From Nemertoderma westbladi (lineage: Eukaryota; Xenacoelomorpha; Nemertodermatida; Nemertodermatidae), in NCBI GenBank assembly GCA_032718475.1, contig JAUCBJ010001794.1:51090-115089 (forward strand): a DNA stretch of 64,000 nt, given 5' to 3'. Numbering within the stretch: position 1 is the first letter of the stretch; each line of letters opens with the position of its first letter. The notes under the pieces were generated by a model, which had not been told where the DNA came from, ran no database searches, and was given only the letters and a program-made list of their open reading frames with translations. This document shows, piece after piece, positions 9,600-21,740 of this stretch. A program made the position numbers and the translations under genes.

Positions 9600-9843
9600 C
9601 ATTGCGCCTATGGCGTTTTTTCGTTTATGTCTATTTTTCGAGCCCACGGCTCATGGACGAAATAGCGGAACATACCAGGGACCTTAGAATCGCGGTATCT
9701 AGCCGCTGTGAAAATTTCATCAAAATCGTTAGAGTAGTTTTGGCTGTAGATCAGCCAGTCAGCAGCCAGCCAGTCAATCAGCCAACAATTCTTACAGTAA
9801 TGAACCTCTCGGTTCCTAACTAGAGACGGCGTCAAGACGCCGT
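9600..9843 (+). repeat. Hairpin core HC8 (alpha, H1a, H2a)
   Basis: Starts 314 bp after HC7. The tetramer array is interrupted by a CAG trinucleotide (CAGTCAGCAGCCAG), so its length is not fixed to 4. Confidence 0.9.
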
Positions 9844-10683
9844 TAAGCAAGTCGGAAGTCATCAATCAAATATAAATTCCCTCAACAATGTTTACCTATG
9901 GTCAGAATGGAAGGGCTATTTACCTATGGTCAGAGAGAGATCCCACTCTGTAATTTGGCAATTGCTCAAATTCATTCAGTTGAATGGCACAGTAGAGTGA
10001 ACTAAACTAAATTCCCTCAACAATGTTTGGCTATGGTCTGAAAGAACTAACAGTCATTCAGCTTGCACAATGTCAATCACCTACAGTATAAAACATTTAG
10101 AATGCCACAGTGTGTATCCTGATACAGATAATAAGCAGTGATATATATATTTCAAACTATAATGTTAGTGTTAGCCTTACACAGTATCAGTATGAGGCTG
10201 AGTAAACATTCCACCTTATAAGCATACTGCCTCCACAGAATTAATGTTGGCCGAAAGATTTAAAAATAAAACAATTATTATTATAAATACAGTGCAATCC
10301 AATAGTACCCAACACACTGTGTAACTAACAGTCAATCAGCTTACACGTCAATTAACATAGAAGAGAGAGTAACCTTGTAGATCGCCATAGAAAGCATTGG
10401 GAAGAGTTATTCAGCTGAGGCTGTAATAGCCGGCTAACCCAGTGAATGATTATAAAGTTGGCACTGTATGTACTTCCTTGTTAGGTGGCTCCCTATAGAA
10501 TAGCAAACCAACCAGTTGATGTTTGTTTGCACAGAGTGGTTGGTAGGGCCTAAACAAACAGTATGGGTGTACTAAGTATAATACTCTTGGCAACCTCATC
10601 TATTTAATACTAAGCCTTGTGTAGAATTGCATTACATAAGTCATTTTTCATCAGGACACCAGCTGTCATGGGTGTTATTTTAC
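9844..10683 (+). repeat. Spacer A5 (common form, 840 bp)
   Basis: Type copy of the short A form. One sub-repeat, an (AT) stretch (GATATATATATTTC), AACAATTATTATTATAAATAC, and a tail similar to the S distal block (CTTCCTTGTTAGGTGGC). No gene seen. Confidence 0.88.
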
Positions 10684-10950
10684 CATTGCGCCTATGGCGT
10701 TTTTTTCGTTTATCTCTATTTTTCGAGCCCAGAGGCTATGGACGGAGTAGCCGATCATGCCAGGGACCTTAGAATCGCGGTATCTAGATGCTGTGAAAAT
10801 TTCATCAAAATCGTTAGAGTAGTTTTGGCTGTAGATCAGCCAGCCAGCCAGCCAGCCAGTCAGCCAGCCAGCCAGCCAGTCAGTCAGTCAACAATTCTTA
10901 CAGTAATCAAGTCTAACGACTTGCTAACTAGTGACGGGCCTAGCGGCCCG
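10684..10950 (+). repeat. Hairpin core HC9 (beta, H1b, H2b)
   Basis: T7 after the first stem. One of the longest tetramer arrays, about 13 units in a CAGC-rich pattern, shared with HC14. Confidence 0.9.
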
Positions 10951-12193
10951 ATAAGGAACCGACTTTTTATTTTAAATAAAAGAGACAACGAGAATTAGTA
11001 TAGAACTAATAATTATGTAAAAATACAATCATATTTCATACAATAATTATTAATAAATTCGATCTATTATTAGTTGCTCCATTCTAGAACAAAATCGACC
11101 TGCAACTAGTGAAGACCTCGTTTTGGAATTTCGAAACCACGCTGGTGCGATGCGCGATATCGTGTTTAGTTAATAAATTGAAAACTCCATCAATTCATGT
11201 GCATCCAGTAATAAGAAATCGCGATAAATGTAATTAAATAAAAATTATTCTAGAAAAATTTTCCTCAAAAAGTATGAAGTCTTGGCATTGGTGACGCGAA
11301 ACTAGGCTAGTGAGATTCAGGATATTGCGTTTAATATAAAAATCGAAAACGCTATCGAATTCCGTAAAGGCGTTAATAAAATACTGCAACTTTTTTGAAA
11401 TTTGTAAAATTCTAGAACTAGAAAAAATTTATTTTTGAACGGCGTTGTTTGGGGTTTCGAAACATGGATAGGCTGAAAGAGGACATCGAATTAAGTTGAA
11501 AAATGAAAACCCCATCGAATTTGGACAAAGCGTTCCGGAGTTATAGCGGATCGAAAAAAATTGACCCCCCCCAGTCGCCAAAAATTTACAGTAATTTAAA
11601 ATTTTGCAAAAAAATTTTTTTGCGTTATTTTTGATGGCGAATCGATTGGCAGTACTGGCTACAAAAATTTTTTTTTGAAATTTTTGGTCAGAAAAAAAAA
11701 CATGGAAAAAGTATATTTTAACAAGATTTGCCTTTGCCTATGGTCAGATAATGATCCAACTCTGTAACTTGGCAATCGCTCAAATCCCTTCAGCTGAATG
11801 GCACAGTAGAGTAAACTAAAGTAAATTTCCTATACAATGTTCTGAAGGGGAGACTGACAGAGAGTAATCAAACAATAAAACATTTTGCAATAATGTTGGC
11901 ATTAATGTAGCCAACACACTGTGTACTTAAGTCATTCAGCTTACATTAGCAGAGTGAGATATTCCCATAGATTGCATTGGGAAGAGTAATTCAGCTGAGG
12001 CGATATTAGATTTCAAACTAAACCAACCCGTTAATGTTTGCTTTGACAGAGAGTGGTGGCCTATACAAACAGTATGGGTGTACTGAGTATAATAATCTTG
12101 GCAACCTCATCGATTTATTACTAAGCCTTCTGTAGAAATGCATTACATAAGCCATTTTTCATCACGACACCAGCTGTTATTGGTGTTTTTTAC
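10951..12193 (+). repeat. Spacer B4 (1,243 bp)
   Basis: Full B spacer, poly-C about 8 at 11,565-11,572. No gene seen. Confidence 0.88.
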
Positions 12194-12438
12194 CATTGCG
12201 CCTATGGCGTTTTTTCGTTTATGTCTATTTTTCGAGCCCACGGCTCATGGACAAAATAGCGGAACATACCAGGGACCTTAGAATCGCGGTATCAAGCCAC
12301 TGTGAAAATTTCATCAAAATCGTTAGAGTAGTTTTGGCTGTAGATCAGTCAGTCAGCCAGCCAGTCAATCAATCAGCCAACAATTCTTACAGTAATGAAC
12401 CTCTCGGTTCCTAACTAGAGACGGCGTCAAGACGCCGT
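12194..12438 (+). repeat. Hairpin core HC10 (alpha, H1a, H2a)
   Basis: First of three compactly spaced cores. The inner GCGG stem is weakened (partner reads CCAC), shared with HC29. CAAT units lie at the end of the tetramers. Confidence 0.9.
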
Positions 12439-12505
12439 TAAGCAAGTCGGAAGTCATCAATCAAATGTAAATTCCATCAACAAGCTGTCATTGGTGTTAT
12501 TTTAC
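12439..12505 (+). repeat. Spacer A6, cut to 67 bp
   Basis: Same truncation junction as 9,533-9,599. Confidence 0.88.
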
Positions 12506-12772
12506 CATTGCGCCTATGGCGTTTTTTCGTTTATGTCTATTTTTCGAGCCCACGGCTCATGGACGAAATAGCGGAACATACCAGGGACCTTAGAATCGCG
12601 GTATCTAGCCGCTGTGAAAATTTCATCAAAATCGTTAGAGTAGTTTTGGCTGTAGATCAGCCAGCCAGCCAGCCAGCCAGTCAGCCAGCCAGCCAGCCAG
12701 TCAATCAGCCAACAATTCTTACAGTAATCAAGTCCTACGACTTGCTAACTAGAGACGGCATCAAGACGCCGT
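12506..12772 (+). repeat. Hairpin core HC11 (alpha, H1b, H2a variant)
   Basis: H1b loop is CTAC rather than TAAC with the stem intact. H2a reads ACGGCATCAAGACGCCGT; the mismatch is A-C on this strand but G-U if the minus strand is transcribed. About 13 tetramer units. Confidence 0.9.
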
Positions 12773-12839
12773 TAAGCAAGTCGGAAGTCATCAATCAAAT
12801 GTAAATTCCATCAACAAGCTGTCATTGGTGTTATTTTAC
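12773..12839 (+). repeat. Spacer A7, cut to 67 bp
   Basis: Same truncation junction as 9,533-9,599; it joins an alpha core to a beta core. Confidence 0.88.
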
Positions 12840-13090
12840 CATTGCGCCTATGGCGTTTTTTCGTTTATCTCTGTTTTTCGAGCCCAGAGGCTATGGACGG
12901 AGTAGCCGATCATGCCAGGGACCTTAGAATCGAGGTATCTAGATGCTGTGAAAATTTCATCAAAATCGTTAGAGTAGTTTTGGCTGTAGATCAGTCAGCC
13001 AGCCAGTCAGTCAGCCAGCCAGTCAGCCAACAATTCTTACAGTAATCAAGTCCTACGACTTGCTAACTAGAGACGGCGTCAAGACGCCGT
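12840..13090 (+). repeat. Hairpin core HC12 (beta, H1b, H2a)
   Basis: Shares the CTAC loop of H1b with HC11. Third of the compact cluster; a normal A spacer follows. Confidence 0.9.
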
Positions 13091-13929
13091 TAAGCAAGTC
13101 GGAAGTCATCAATCAAATATAAATTCCCTCAACAATGTTTACCTATGGTCAGAATGGAAGGGCTATTTACCTATGGTCAGAGAGAGATCCCACTCTGTAA
13201 TTTGGCAATTGCTCAAATTCATTCAGTTGAATGGCACAGTAGAGTGAACTAAACTAAATTCCCTCAACAATGTTTGGCTATGGTCTGAAAGAACTAACAG
13301 TCATTCAGCTTGCACAATGTCAATCACCTACAGTATAAAACATTTAGAATGCCACAGTGTGTATCCTGATACAGATAATAAGCAGTGATATATATATTTC
13401 AAACTATAATGTTAGTGTTAGCCTTACACAGTATCAGTATGAGGCTGAGTAAACATTCCACCTTATAAGCATACTGCCTCCACAGAATTAATGTTGGCCG
13501 AAAGATTTAAAAATAAAACAATTATTATTATAAATACAGTGCAATCCAATAGTACCCAACACACTGTGTAACTAACAGTCAATCAGCTTACACGTCAATT
13601 AACATAGAAGAGAGAGTAACCTTGTAGATCGCCATAGAAAGCATTGGGAAGAGTTATTCAGCTGAGGCTGTAATAGCCGGCTAACCCAGTGAATGATTAT
13701 AAAGTTGGCACTGTATGTACTTCCTTGTTAGGTGGCTCCCTATAGAATAGCAAACCAACCAGTTGATGTTTGTTTGCACAGAGTGGTTGGTAGGGCCTAA
13801 ACAAACAGTATGGGTGTACTGAGTACAATAATCTTGGCAACCTCATCGATTTATACTAAGCCTTGTGTAGAATTGCATTACATAAGCCATTTTCCATCAG
13901 AACACCAGCTGTCATGGGTGTTATTTTAC
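13091..13929 (+). repeat. Spacer A8 (839 bp)
   Basis: Common A form; reads the same as 17,339-18,177, 18,441-19,279, 44,671-45,509 and 62,927-63,765 in the parts compared. No gene seen. Confidence 0.88.
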
Positions 13930-14196
13930 CATTGCGCCTATGGCGTTTTTTTCGTTTATCTCTATTTTTCGAGCCCAGAGGCTATGGACGGAGTAGCTGA
14001 TCATGCCAGGGACCTTAGAATCGCGGTATCTAGATGCTGTGAAAATTTCATCAAAATCGTTAGAGTAGTTTTGGCTGTAGATCAGCCAGCCAGTCAGTCA
14101 GCCAGCCAGTCAGTCAGCCAGCCAGTCAGTCAACAATTCTTACAGTAATCAAGTCTAACGACTTGCTAATAACTAGAGACGGCGTCAAGACGCCGT
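13930..14196 (+). repeat. Hairpin core HC13 (beta, H1b, H2a)
   Basis: Tetramers in a 16-bp higher order: CAGC CAGC CAGT CAGT three times. Spacing between H1b and H2a is lengthened (GCTAATAACTAGAG). T7 after the first stem. Confidence 0.9.
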
Positions 14197-15036
14197 TAAG
14201 CAAGTCGGAAGTCATCAATCAAATATAAATTCCCTCAACAATGTTTACCTATGGTCAGAATGGAAGGGCTATTTACCTATGGTCAGAGAGAGATCCCACT
14301 CTGTAATTTGGCAATTGCTCAAATTCATTCAGTTGAATGGCACAGTAGAGTGAACTAAACTAAATTCCCTCAACAATGTTTGGCTATGGTCTGAAAGAAC
14401 TAACAGTCATTCAGCTTGCACAATGTCAATCACCTACAGTATAAAACATTTAGAATGCCACAGTGTGTATCCTGATACAGATAATAAGCAGTGATATATA
14501 TATTTCAAACTATAATGTTAGTGTTAGCCTTACACAGTATCAGTATGAGGCTGAGTAAACATTCCACCTTATAAGCATACTGCCTCCACAGAATTAATGT
14601 TGGCCGAAAGATTTAAAAATAAAACAATTATTATTATAAATACAGTGCAATCCAATAGTACCCAACACACTGTGTAACTAACAGTCAATCAGCTTACACG
14701 TCAATTAACATAGAAGAGAGAGTAACCTTGTAGATCGCCATAGAAAGCATTGGGAAGAGTTATTCAGCTGAGGCTGTAATAGCCGGCTAACCCAGTGAAT
14801 GATTATAAAGTTGGCACTGTATGTACTTCCTTGTTAGGTGGCTCCCTATAGAATAGCAAACCAACCAGTTGATGTTTGTTTGCACAGAGTGGTTGGTAGG
14901 GCCTAAACAAACAGTATGGGTGTACTAAGTATAATACTCTTGGCAACCTCATCTATTTAATACTAAGCCTTGTGTAGAATTGCATTACATAAGTCATTTT
15001 TCATCAGGACACCAGCTGTCATGGGTGTTATTTTAC
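14197..15036 (+). repeat. Spacer A9 (840 bp)
   Basis: Common A form with the ATCTATTTAATAC variant before the core, shared only with A5. No gene seen. Confidence 0.88.
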
Positions 15037-15303
15037 CATTGCGCCTATGGCGTTTTTTTCGTTTATCTCTATTTTTCGAGCCCAGAGGCTATGGACGGAG
15101 TAGCCGATCATGCCAGGGACCTTAGAATCGCGGTATCTAGATGCTGTGAAAATTTCATCAAAATCGTTAGAGTAGTTTTGGCTGTAGATCAGCCAGCCAG
15201 CCAGCCAGCCAGTCAGCCAGCCAGCCAGCCAGTCAGTCAGTCAACAATTCTTACAGTAATCAAGTCTAACGACTTGCTAACTAGTGACGGGCCTAGCGGC
15301 CCG
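15037..15303 (+). repeat. Hairpin core HC14 (beta, H1b, H2b)
   Basis: Reads like HC9, including the 13-unit tetramer array, but leads into satellite rather than a B spacer: after GAGACAACGAG the text switches to CTCGGCTC. Confidence 0.9.
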
Positions 15304-15343
15304 ATAAGGAACCGACTTTTTATTTAAAATAAAAGAGACAACG

Positions 15344-16250
15344 AGCTCGGCTCAGTCTGCATGGCATGATTAGGCTCGATTCAGTTCGACTTGGCTTGAT
15401 CGGCTCAATTGGGATCGACTCGGCTTGATTGGGCTTGACTCGACTCAGCTCGATTCGGCTCAATCGGCTTGATTGGGTTCGACTCGGCTCTGTCTTTCTC
15501 GACTTGGCTCAATTGGACTCAACTCGGCTCGATTGGTCTCGACTTGGCTCGATTGGGCTCGAATCGGCTCGATTGGGATTGATTGGGCTTGACTCGGCTA
15601 GATTTGGCTCAACTTGGCTCAGTCCGTCTCGACTGCGCTCGGTCCGGCTCAATTGGGCTCGACTAGGCTTGATTGGGCTCGACTCGGCTCTATTGGGCTC
15701 GACTCGATTCGATTGGGCTTAACTCGGCTCAGTCTGGCTCGACTCAGCTCGATTGGGCTCGGCTCGGCTTGATTGGTCTCGACTCGACTCATTCCGGCTC
15801 AATTTGGCATGACACGGCTCGACTCGGCTTGATTGGGTTCGGCTCGGTCTGAGTCGACTCAGCTCGATTCGGCTCGATTGGGTTCGACTAGGCTCGGTCC
15901 GGCTCGACTTGGCTCATTTGGGCTCGATTCGGCTCAATCCGCTCGACTCGATTGGAATTGATTGGGCTTGACTCGGCTCGATTTGGCTCAACTTGGCTCA
16001 GTCTGGCTCGATTGGGTTCGACTTGGCTCGGTCTGGCTCAATTGGGCTCGACTAGGATTGATTGGGCTCGACTCGGCTCTATTGGGCTCGACTCAACTCG
16101 ATTGGGCTTGCCTCGCCTCAGTCTGGCTCGACTAGGCTTGATTGGGCTCAACTCGGCTCCGTTCGGCTTGATTCGGCTCGATTGGGCTCGACTCGGCTTG
16201 ATCGCCTCGATTGGTTCTATTCGGCTCGATCATTATGATTCGGCTCGAGT
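15344..16250. repeat. Decayed GGCTC-derived satellite (S1)
   Basis: Related to the pure satellite but dominated by GATTGGGCTC and GACTCGGCTC, giving a loose 20-bp higher order CTCGATTGGGCTCGACTCGG. Many TCGGC units read TTGGC or TCAGC. Its 3' end (from ~16,070) matches 55,440-55,620. No gene; open frames of 97 and 159 codons here follow the repeat phase. Confidence 0.92.
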
Positions 16251-16480
16251 GACACACGCTGCTGGAAGGGTCAAAGCCAAACTCACGTGCTGCTCGAAGG
16301 GACAAAGTCAAACAGTGTGTCTATTATTTGATGTAACTCACGTGCTGCTCGAAGGGCGCAACATCATATATCAAGGGTCAAAGCAAAACTCACGTGCTGC
16401 TAGAAGGGACAAAGTCAAACATTGTGTCTAATATTTGATTAACTCACGTGCTGCTCGAAGGGCGCAACTACATATATCGA
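16251..16480 (+). repeat. CACGTG C-array (S1)
   Basis: About four units, first degenerate (CACACGCTGCTGGAAGGG). One unit has CAACATCATATATCAAGGG, a variant typical of decayed-satellite S units. Confidence 0.9.
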
Positions 16481-17090
16481 AACAAGCCCCTGTCTTGTAT
16501 TTTAATAATAATATAATAATATACACTCCCCAACGGAGTAAATGAAATTCGATAAAATCATATATATTATTTTATCAATAAAATAGATATAAAATAAAAA
16601 TAAAAATAAATCAATTTGTATTTTAATTATATCAGAAATCGTTGCCATGCATAATGTACTATATTTGGGTCCCATGACCCACCCCATTGAACAGCTTTGC
16701 TTACATCTGATAGAGAGTAATCCCAAATTAACTTCCCTCTACGAAAATTATTTTAATTAAATACATACAACATAGCAGTCTACTCTACAGTCAACAGTAG
16801 TAGGCTACACAATAACTAAAATGGCATTCAGCTTACCAGCTATTCGCATTAAGCTAATAGATATTCGATTTCATTGGATTCAGTGAGTGTGTGAGGGCTA
16901 TTGGGAGAGCAATCAGCTTATGATGTAATACATTAGAATCCCACGGCTTTTGTTTGCTTACTGTCTGAGTTGTAGAGTGAGGATAATACTTGGCAGAGAA
17001 AGCATTTCCTTGTTAGGTGGCCATTCCTATAGAATAGCATTACTAGGCCATCTCTATCCATTTTTCATGAGTGCCAGCTGGTGTTTTTAT
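16481..17090 (+). repeat. S-unit distal block (S1), with internal change
   Basis: Near 16,500-16,615 the usual text is replaced by an AT-rich stretch (TAATAATAATATAATAATATAC and onward). TTTTAATTATATCAGAAATCGTTGCC then resumes and runs straight into CATGCATAATG, so part of the usual block is missing. The TGGGTC-CCAT-GACCCA stem is present. No gene seen. Confidence 0.8.
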
Positions 17091-17338
17091 CATTGCGCCT
17101 ATGGCGTTTTTTCGTTTATGTCTATTTTTCGAGCCCACGGCTCATGGACGAAATAGCGGAACATACCAGGGACCTTAGAATCGCGGTATCCAGCCGCTGT
17201 GAAAATTTCATCAAAATCGTTAGAGTAGTTTTGGCTAGTAGATCTAACCAGCTCAGTCAGTCAGCCAGCCAGTCAGCCAACAATTCTTACAGTAATGAAC
17301 CTCTCGGTTCCTAACTAGAGACGGCGTCAAGACGCCGT
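17091..17338 (+). repeat. Hairpin core HC15 (alpha, H1a, H2a)
   Basis: Just before the tetramers the text reads GGCTAGTAGATCTAACCAGCTCAG, a small disruption unique to this copy. Confidence 0.9.
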
Positions 17339-18177
17339 TAAGCAAGTCGGAAGTCATCAATCAAATATAAATTCCCTCAACAATGTTTACCTATGGTCAG
17401 AATGGAAGGGCTATTTACCTATGGTCAGAGAGAGATCCCACTCTGTAATTTGGCAATTGCTCAAATTCATTCAGTTGAATGGCACAGTAGAGTGAACTAA
17501 ACTAAATTCCCTCAACAATGTTTGGCTATGGTCTGAAAGAACTAACAGTCATTCAGCTTGCACAATGTCAATCACCTACAGTATAAAACATTTAGAATGC
17601 CACAGTGTGTATCCTGATACAGATAATAAGCAGTGATATATATATTTCAAACTATAATGTTAGTGTTAGCCTTACACAGTATCAGTATGAGGCTGAGTAA
17701 ACATTCCACCTTATAAGCATACTGCCTCCACAGAATTAATGTTGGCCGAAAGATTTAAAAATAAAACAATTATTATTATAAATACAGTGCAATCCAATAG
17801 TACCCAACACACTGTGTAACTAACAGTCAATCAGCTTACACGTCAATTAACATAGAAGAGAGAGTAACCTTGTAGATCGCCATAGAAAGCATTGGGAAGA
17901 GTTATTCAGCTGAGGCTGTAATAGCCGGCTAACCCAGTGAATGATTATAAAGTTGGCACTGTATGTACTTCCTTGTTAGGTGGCTCCCTATAGAATAGCA
18001 AACCAACCAGTTGATGTTTGTTTGCACAGAGTGGTTGGTAGGGCCTAAACAAACAGTATGGGTGTACTGAGTACAATAATCTTGGCAACCTCATCGATTT
18101 ATACTAAGCCTTGTGTAGAATTGCATTACATAAGCCATTTTCCATCAGAACACCAGCTGTCATGGGTGTTATTTTAC
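17339..18177 (+). repeat. Spacer A10 (839 bp)
   Basis: Common A form. No gene seen. Confidence 0.88.
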
Positions 18178-18440
18178 CATTGCGCCTATGGCGTTTTTTT
18201 CGTTTATCTCTATTTTTCGAGCCCAGAGGCTATGGACGGAGTAGCCGATCATGCCAGGGACCTTAGAATCGCGGTATCTAGATGCTGTGAAAATTTCATC
18301 AAAATCGTTAGAGTAGTTTTGGCTGTAGATCAGCCAGCCAGTCAGTCAGCCAGCCAGCAGTCAGCCAGTCAGTCAGTCAACAATTCTTACAGTAATCAAG
18401 TCTAACGACTTGCTAACTAGAGACGGCGTCAAGACGCCGT
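18178..18440 (+). repeat. Hairpin core HC16 (beta, H1b, H2a)
   Basis: The tetramer array contains a CAGCAGT slip. T7 after the first stem. Confidence 0.9.
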
Positions 18441-19279
18441 TAAGCAAGTCGGAAGTCATCAATCAAATATAAATTCCCTCAACAATGTTTACCTATGGTC
18501 AGAATGGAAGGGCTATTTACCTATGGTCAGAGAGAGATCCCACTCTGTAATTTGGCAATTGCTCAAATTCATTCAGTTGAATGGCACAGTAGAGTGAACT
18601 AAACTAAATTCCCTCAACAATGTTTGGCTATGGTCTGAAAGAACTAACAGTCATTCAGCTTGCACAATGTCAATCACCTACAGTATAAAACATTTAGAAT
18701 GCCACAGTGTGTATCCTGATACAGATAATAAGCAGTGATATATATATTTCAAACTATAATGTTAGTGTTAGCCTTACACAGTATCAGTATGAGGCTGAGT
18801 AAACATTCCACCTTATAAGCATACTGCCTCCACAGAATTAATGTTGGCCGAAAGATTTAAAAATAAAACAATTATTATTATAAATACAGTGCAATCCAAT
18901 AGTACCCAACACACTGTGTAACTAACAGTCAATCAGCTTACACGTCAATTAACATAGAAGAGAGAGTAACCTTGTAGATCGCCATAGAAAGCATTGGGAA
19001 GAGTTATTCAGCTGAGGCTGTAATAGCCGGCTAACCCAGTGAATGATTATAAAGTTGGCACTGTATGTACTTCCTTGTTAGGTGGCTCCCTATAGAATAG
19101 CAAACCAACCAGTTGATGTTTGTTTGCACAGAGTGGTTGGTAGGGCCTAAACAAACAGTATGGGTGTACTAAGTACAATAATCTTGGCAACCTCATCGAT
19201 TTATACTAAGCCTTGTGTAGAATTGCATTACATAAGCCATTTTTCATCAGGACACCAGCTGTCATGGGTGTTATTTTAC
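18441..19279 (+). repeat. Spacer A11 (839 bp)
   Basis: Common A form; ends with CATTTTTCATCAGGACACC rather than CATTTTCCATCAGAACACC of A8 and A10. No gene seen. Confidence 0.88.
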
Positions 19280-19543
19280 CATTGCGCCTATGGCGTTTTT
19301 TTCGTTTATCTCTATTTTTCGAGCCCAGAGGCTATGGACGGAGTAGCCGATCATGCCAGGGACCTTAGAATCGCGGTATCTAGATGCTGTGAAAATTTCA
19401 TCAAAATCGTTAGAGTAGTTTTGGCTGTAGATCAGCCAGCCAGTCAGCCAGCCAGTCAGCCAGTCAGCCAGCCAGTCAGTCAAACAATTCTTACAGTAAT
19501 CAAGTCTAACGACTTGCTAACTAGTGACGGGCCTAGCGGCCCG
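19280..19543 (+). repeat. Hairpin core HC17 (beta, H1b, H2b)
   Basis: Leads into satellite. Tetramer array of about 12 units ends CAGTCAAAC. Confidence 0.9.
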
Positions 19544-19583
19544 ATAAGGAACCGACTTTTTATTTCAAATAAAAGAGACAACG

Positions 19584-20860
19584 AGCTCGGCTCGGTCTTG
19601 GCACGATTGGGCTCGATTCAGTTCGACTTGGCTTGATCGGCTCAGTTTGGCTCGATTCGGCTCGGCTCGGCTCTGCTCGGCTCTGGCTCGGCTCGGCTCG
19701 GCTTCGGCTCGGCTCGGCTCGATTGGGCTCGGCTCGGCTCGGCTCGGCTCGGCTCGGCTCGGCTCGGCTCGGCTCGGCTCGGCTCGGCTCGGTCTCGGCT
19801 CGGCTCGGCTCGGCTCGGCTCGGCTCGGCTCGGCTTGGGCTCGATTCGGCTTGGCTCGGCTCGGCTTGGCTCGGCTCTGGCTCGGCTCGGCTCGGCTCGG
19901 CTCGGCTCGGCTCGGCTCTCGGCTCGGCTCGGCTCGGCTCGGCTCGGCTCGGCTCGGCTCGGCTCGGCTCGGCTTCGGCTCGGCTCGGCTCGGCTCGGCT
20001 CGGCTCGGCTCGGCTCGGCTCGGCTCGGCTCGGCTCGGCTCGGCTCGGCTCGGCTCGGTCTCGGCTCGGCTCGGCTTGGCTCGGCTCGGCTCGAGCTTGG
20101 CTCGGCTCGGCTCGGCTCGGCTCGGCTTGGCTCGATTCGGCTCGGCTCGGCTGGCTCGGCTCGGCTCGACTCGGCTCGGCTCGGCTCGGCTCGTTCGGCT
20201 CGGCTCGGTTCGGCTAGCTCGGCTCGGCTCGGCTCGGCTCGGCTCGGCTCGGCTCGGCTCGGCTCGGCTCGGCTCGGCTCGGCTCGGCTCGGCTCGGCTC
20301 GGCTCGGCTCGGCTCGGCTCGGCTCGGCTCGGCTCGGCTCGGCTCGGCTCGGCTCTGCTCGGCTCGGCTCGGCTCGGCTCGGCTTGGCTCGGCTCAGCTT
20401 GGCTCGGCTCGGCTCGGCTCGGCTCGGCTCAGCTCGGCTCGGCTCGGCTCGGCTTGGCCCGGCTCGGCCGGCTCGGCTCGGCTCGGCTCGGCTCGGCTCG
20501 GCTCGGCTCGGCTCGGCTCGGCTCGGCTCGGCACGGCTCGGCACGGCTTGGCTTGGCTCGGCACGGCTCGGCTCGGCTCGGCTCATGCTCGGCTCGGCTC
20601 GGCTCGGCTCGGCTCGGCTCGGCTCGGCTCGGCTCGGCTCGGCTCGGCTCGGCTCGGCTCGGCTCGGCTCGGCTCGGCTCGGCTCGGCTCGGCTCGGCTC
20701 GGCTCGGCTCGGCTCGGCTCGGCTCGGCTCGGCTCGGCTCGGCTCGGCTCGGCTCGGCTCGGCTCGGCTCGGTTCGGCTCAGCTCGGCTCGGCTCGGCTC
20801 GGCTTGGCTCGGCTCGGCTCGGCTCGGCTTGGCTCGGCTTGGCTCGGCTTCGGCTCGGTC
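19584..20860. repeat. (GGCTC)n satellite (S2), ~1.28 kb
   Basis: Mostly pure, with phase breaks (GGCTCTGGCTC, GGTCTCGGC, GGCTTCGGC) that switch the repeat register and explain why several open frames start and stop here. Leader TTGGCACGATTGGGCTCGATT resembles other array starts. A GGCACGGCTCGGCACGGC patch near 20,530 also occurs in S3. Confidence 0.96.
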
Positions 20861-20870
20861 TGAGTCGACT

Positions 20871-21121
20871 CCCCGTGCTGCTCGAAGGGCGCAAATACAT
20901 ATATCGAAGGGTCAAAGCAAAACTCACGTGCTGCTCGAAGGGACAAAGTCAAACAATGTGTCTATTATTTGATGTAATTCACGTGCTGCTCGAAGGGCGC
21001 AAATACATATATCGAAGGGTCAAAGCAAAACTCACGTGCTGCTCGAAGGGACAAAGTCAAACATTGTGTCTATTATTTGATCATCTCACGTGCTGCTAGA
21101 AGGGCGCAACTACATATATCG
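20871..21121 (+). repeat. CACGTG C-array (S2)
   Basis: CGTG positions 20,874, 20,927, 20,982, 21,035 and 21,089: steps of 53, 55, 53 and 54 bp, so a ~108-bp dimer. First unit CCCGTG, the others CACGTG. Confidence 0.92.
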
Positions 21122-21740
21122 AAACAAGCCCCTGTCTTGTATTTTAATTATATCAGAAATCGTTGCCTTCAGTACAAATATCTAAAAATTCATTCACCTG
21201 AAGTATGGGTAACATTATAAATTCGTTTTTCGCACAGTAGAGTTAACTAAGCAAATACCCTCCAGGTTGACTGAATGATTTTATTAATGTTTGCCATGCA
21301 TAATGTACTATATTTGGGTCCCATGACCCACCCCATTGAACAGCTTTGCTTACATCTGATAGAGAGTAATCCCAAATTAACTTCCCTCTACGAAAATTAT
21401 TTTAATTAAATACATGCAACATAGCAGTCTACTCTACAGTCAACAGTAGTAGGCCTACACAATAACTAAAATGGCATTCAGCTTACCAGCTATTCGCATT
21501 AAGCTAATAGATATTCGATTTCATTGGATTCAGTGAGTGTGTGAGGGCTATTGGGAGAGCAATCAGCTTATGATGTAATACATTAGAATACCACGGCTTT
21601 TGTTTGCTTACTGTCTGAGTTGTAGAGTGAGGATAATACTTGGCAGAGAAAGCATTTCCTTGTTAGGTGGCCATTCCTATAGAATAGCATTACTAGGCTA
21701 TCTCTATCCATTTTTCATGAGTGCCAGCTGGTGTTTTTAT
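21122..21740 (+). repeat. S-unit distal block (S2)
   Basis: Same organisation as 486-1,095, with a CTCTACAGTCAACAGTAGTAGGCC variant. No gene seen. Confidence 0.85.

Noticed and set aside
20871-21121. CRISPR-like reading of the C-array or of the 68-bp repeat
   Set aside because: What would be spacers are themselves repeated and near-identical, there are no cas genes, and the DNA is clearly eukaryotic repeat sequence.
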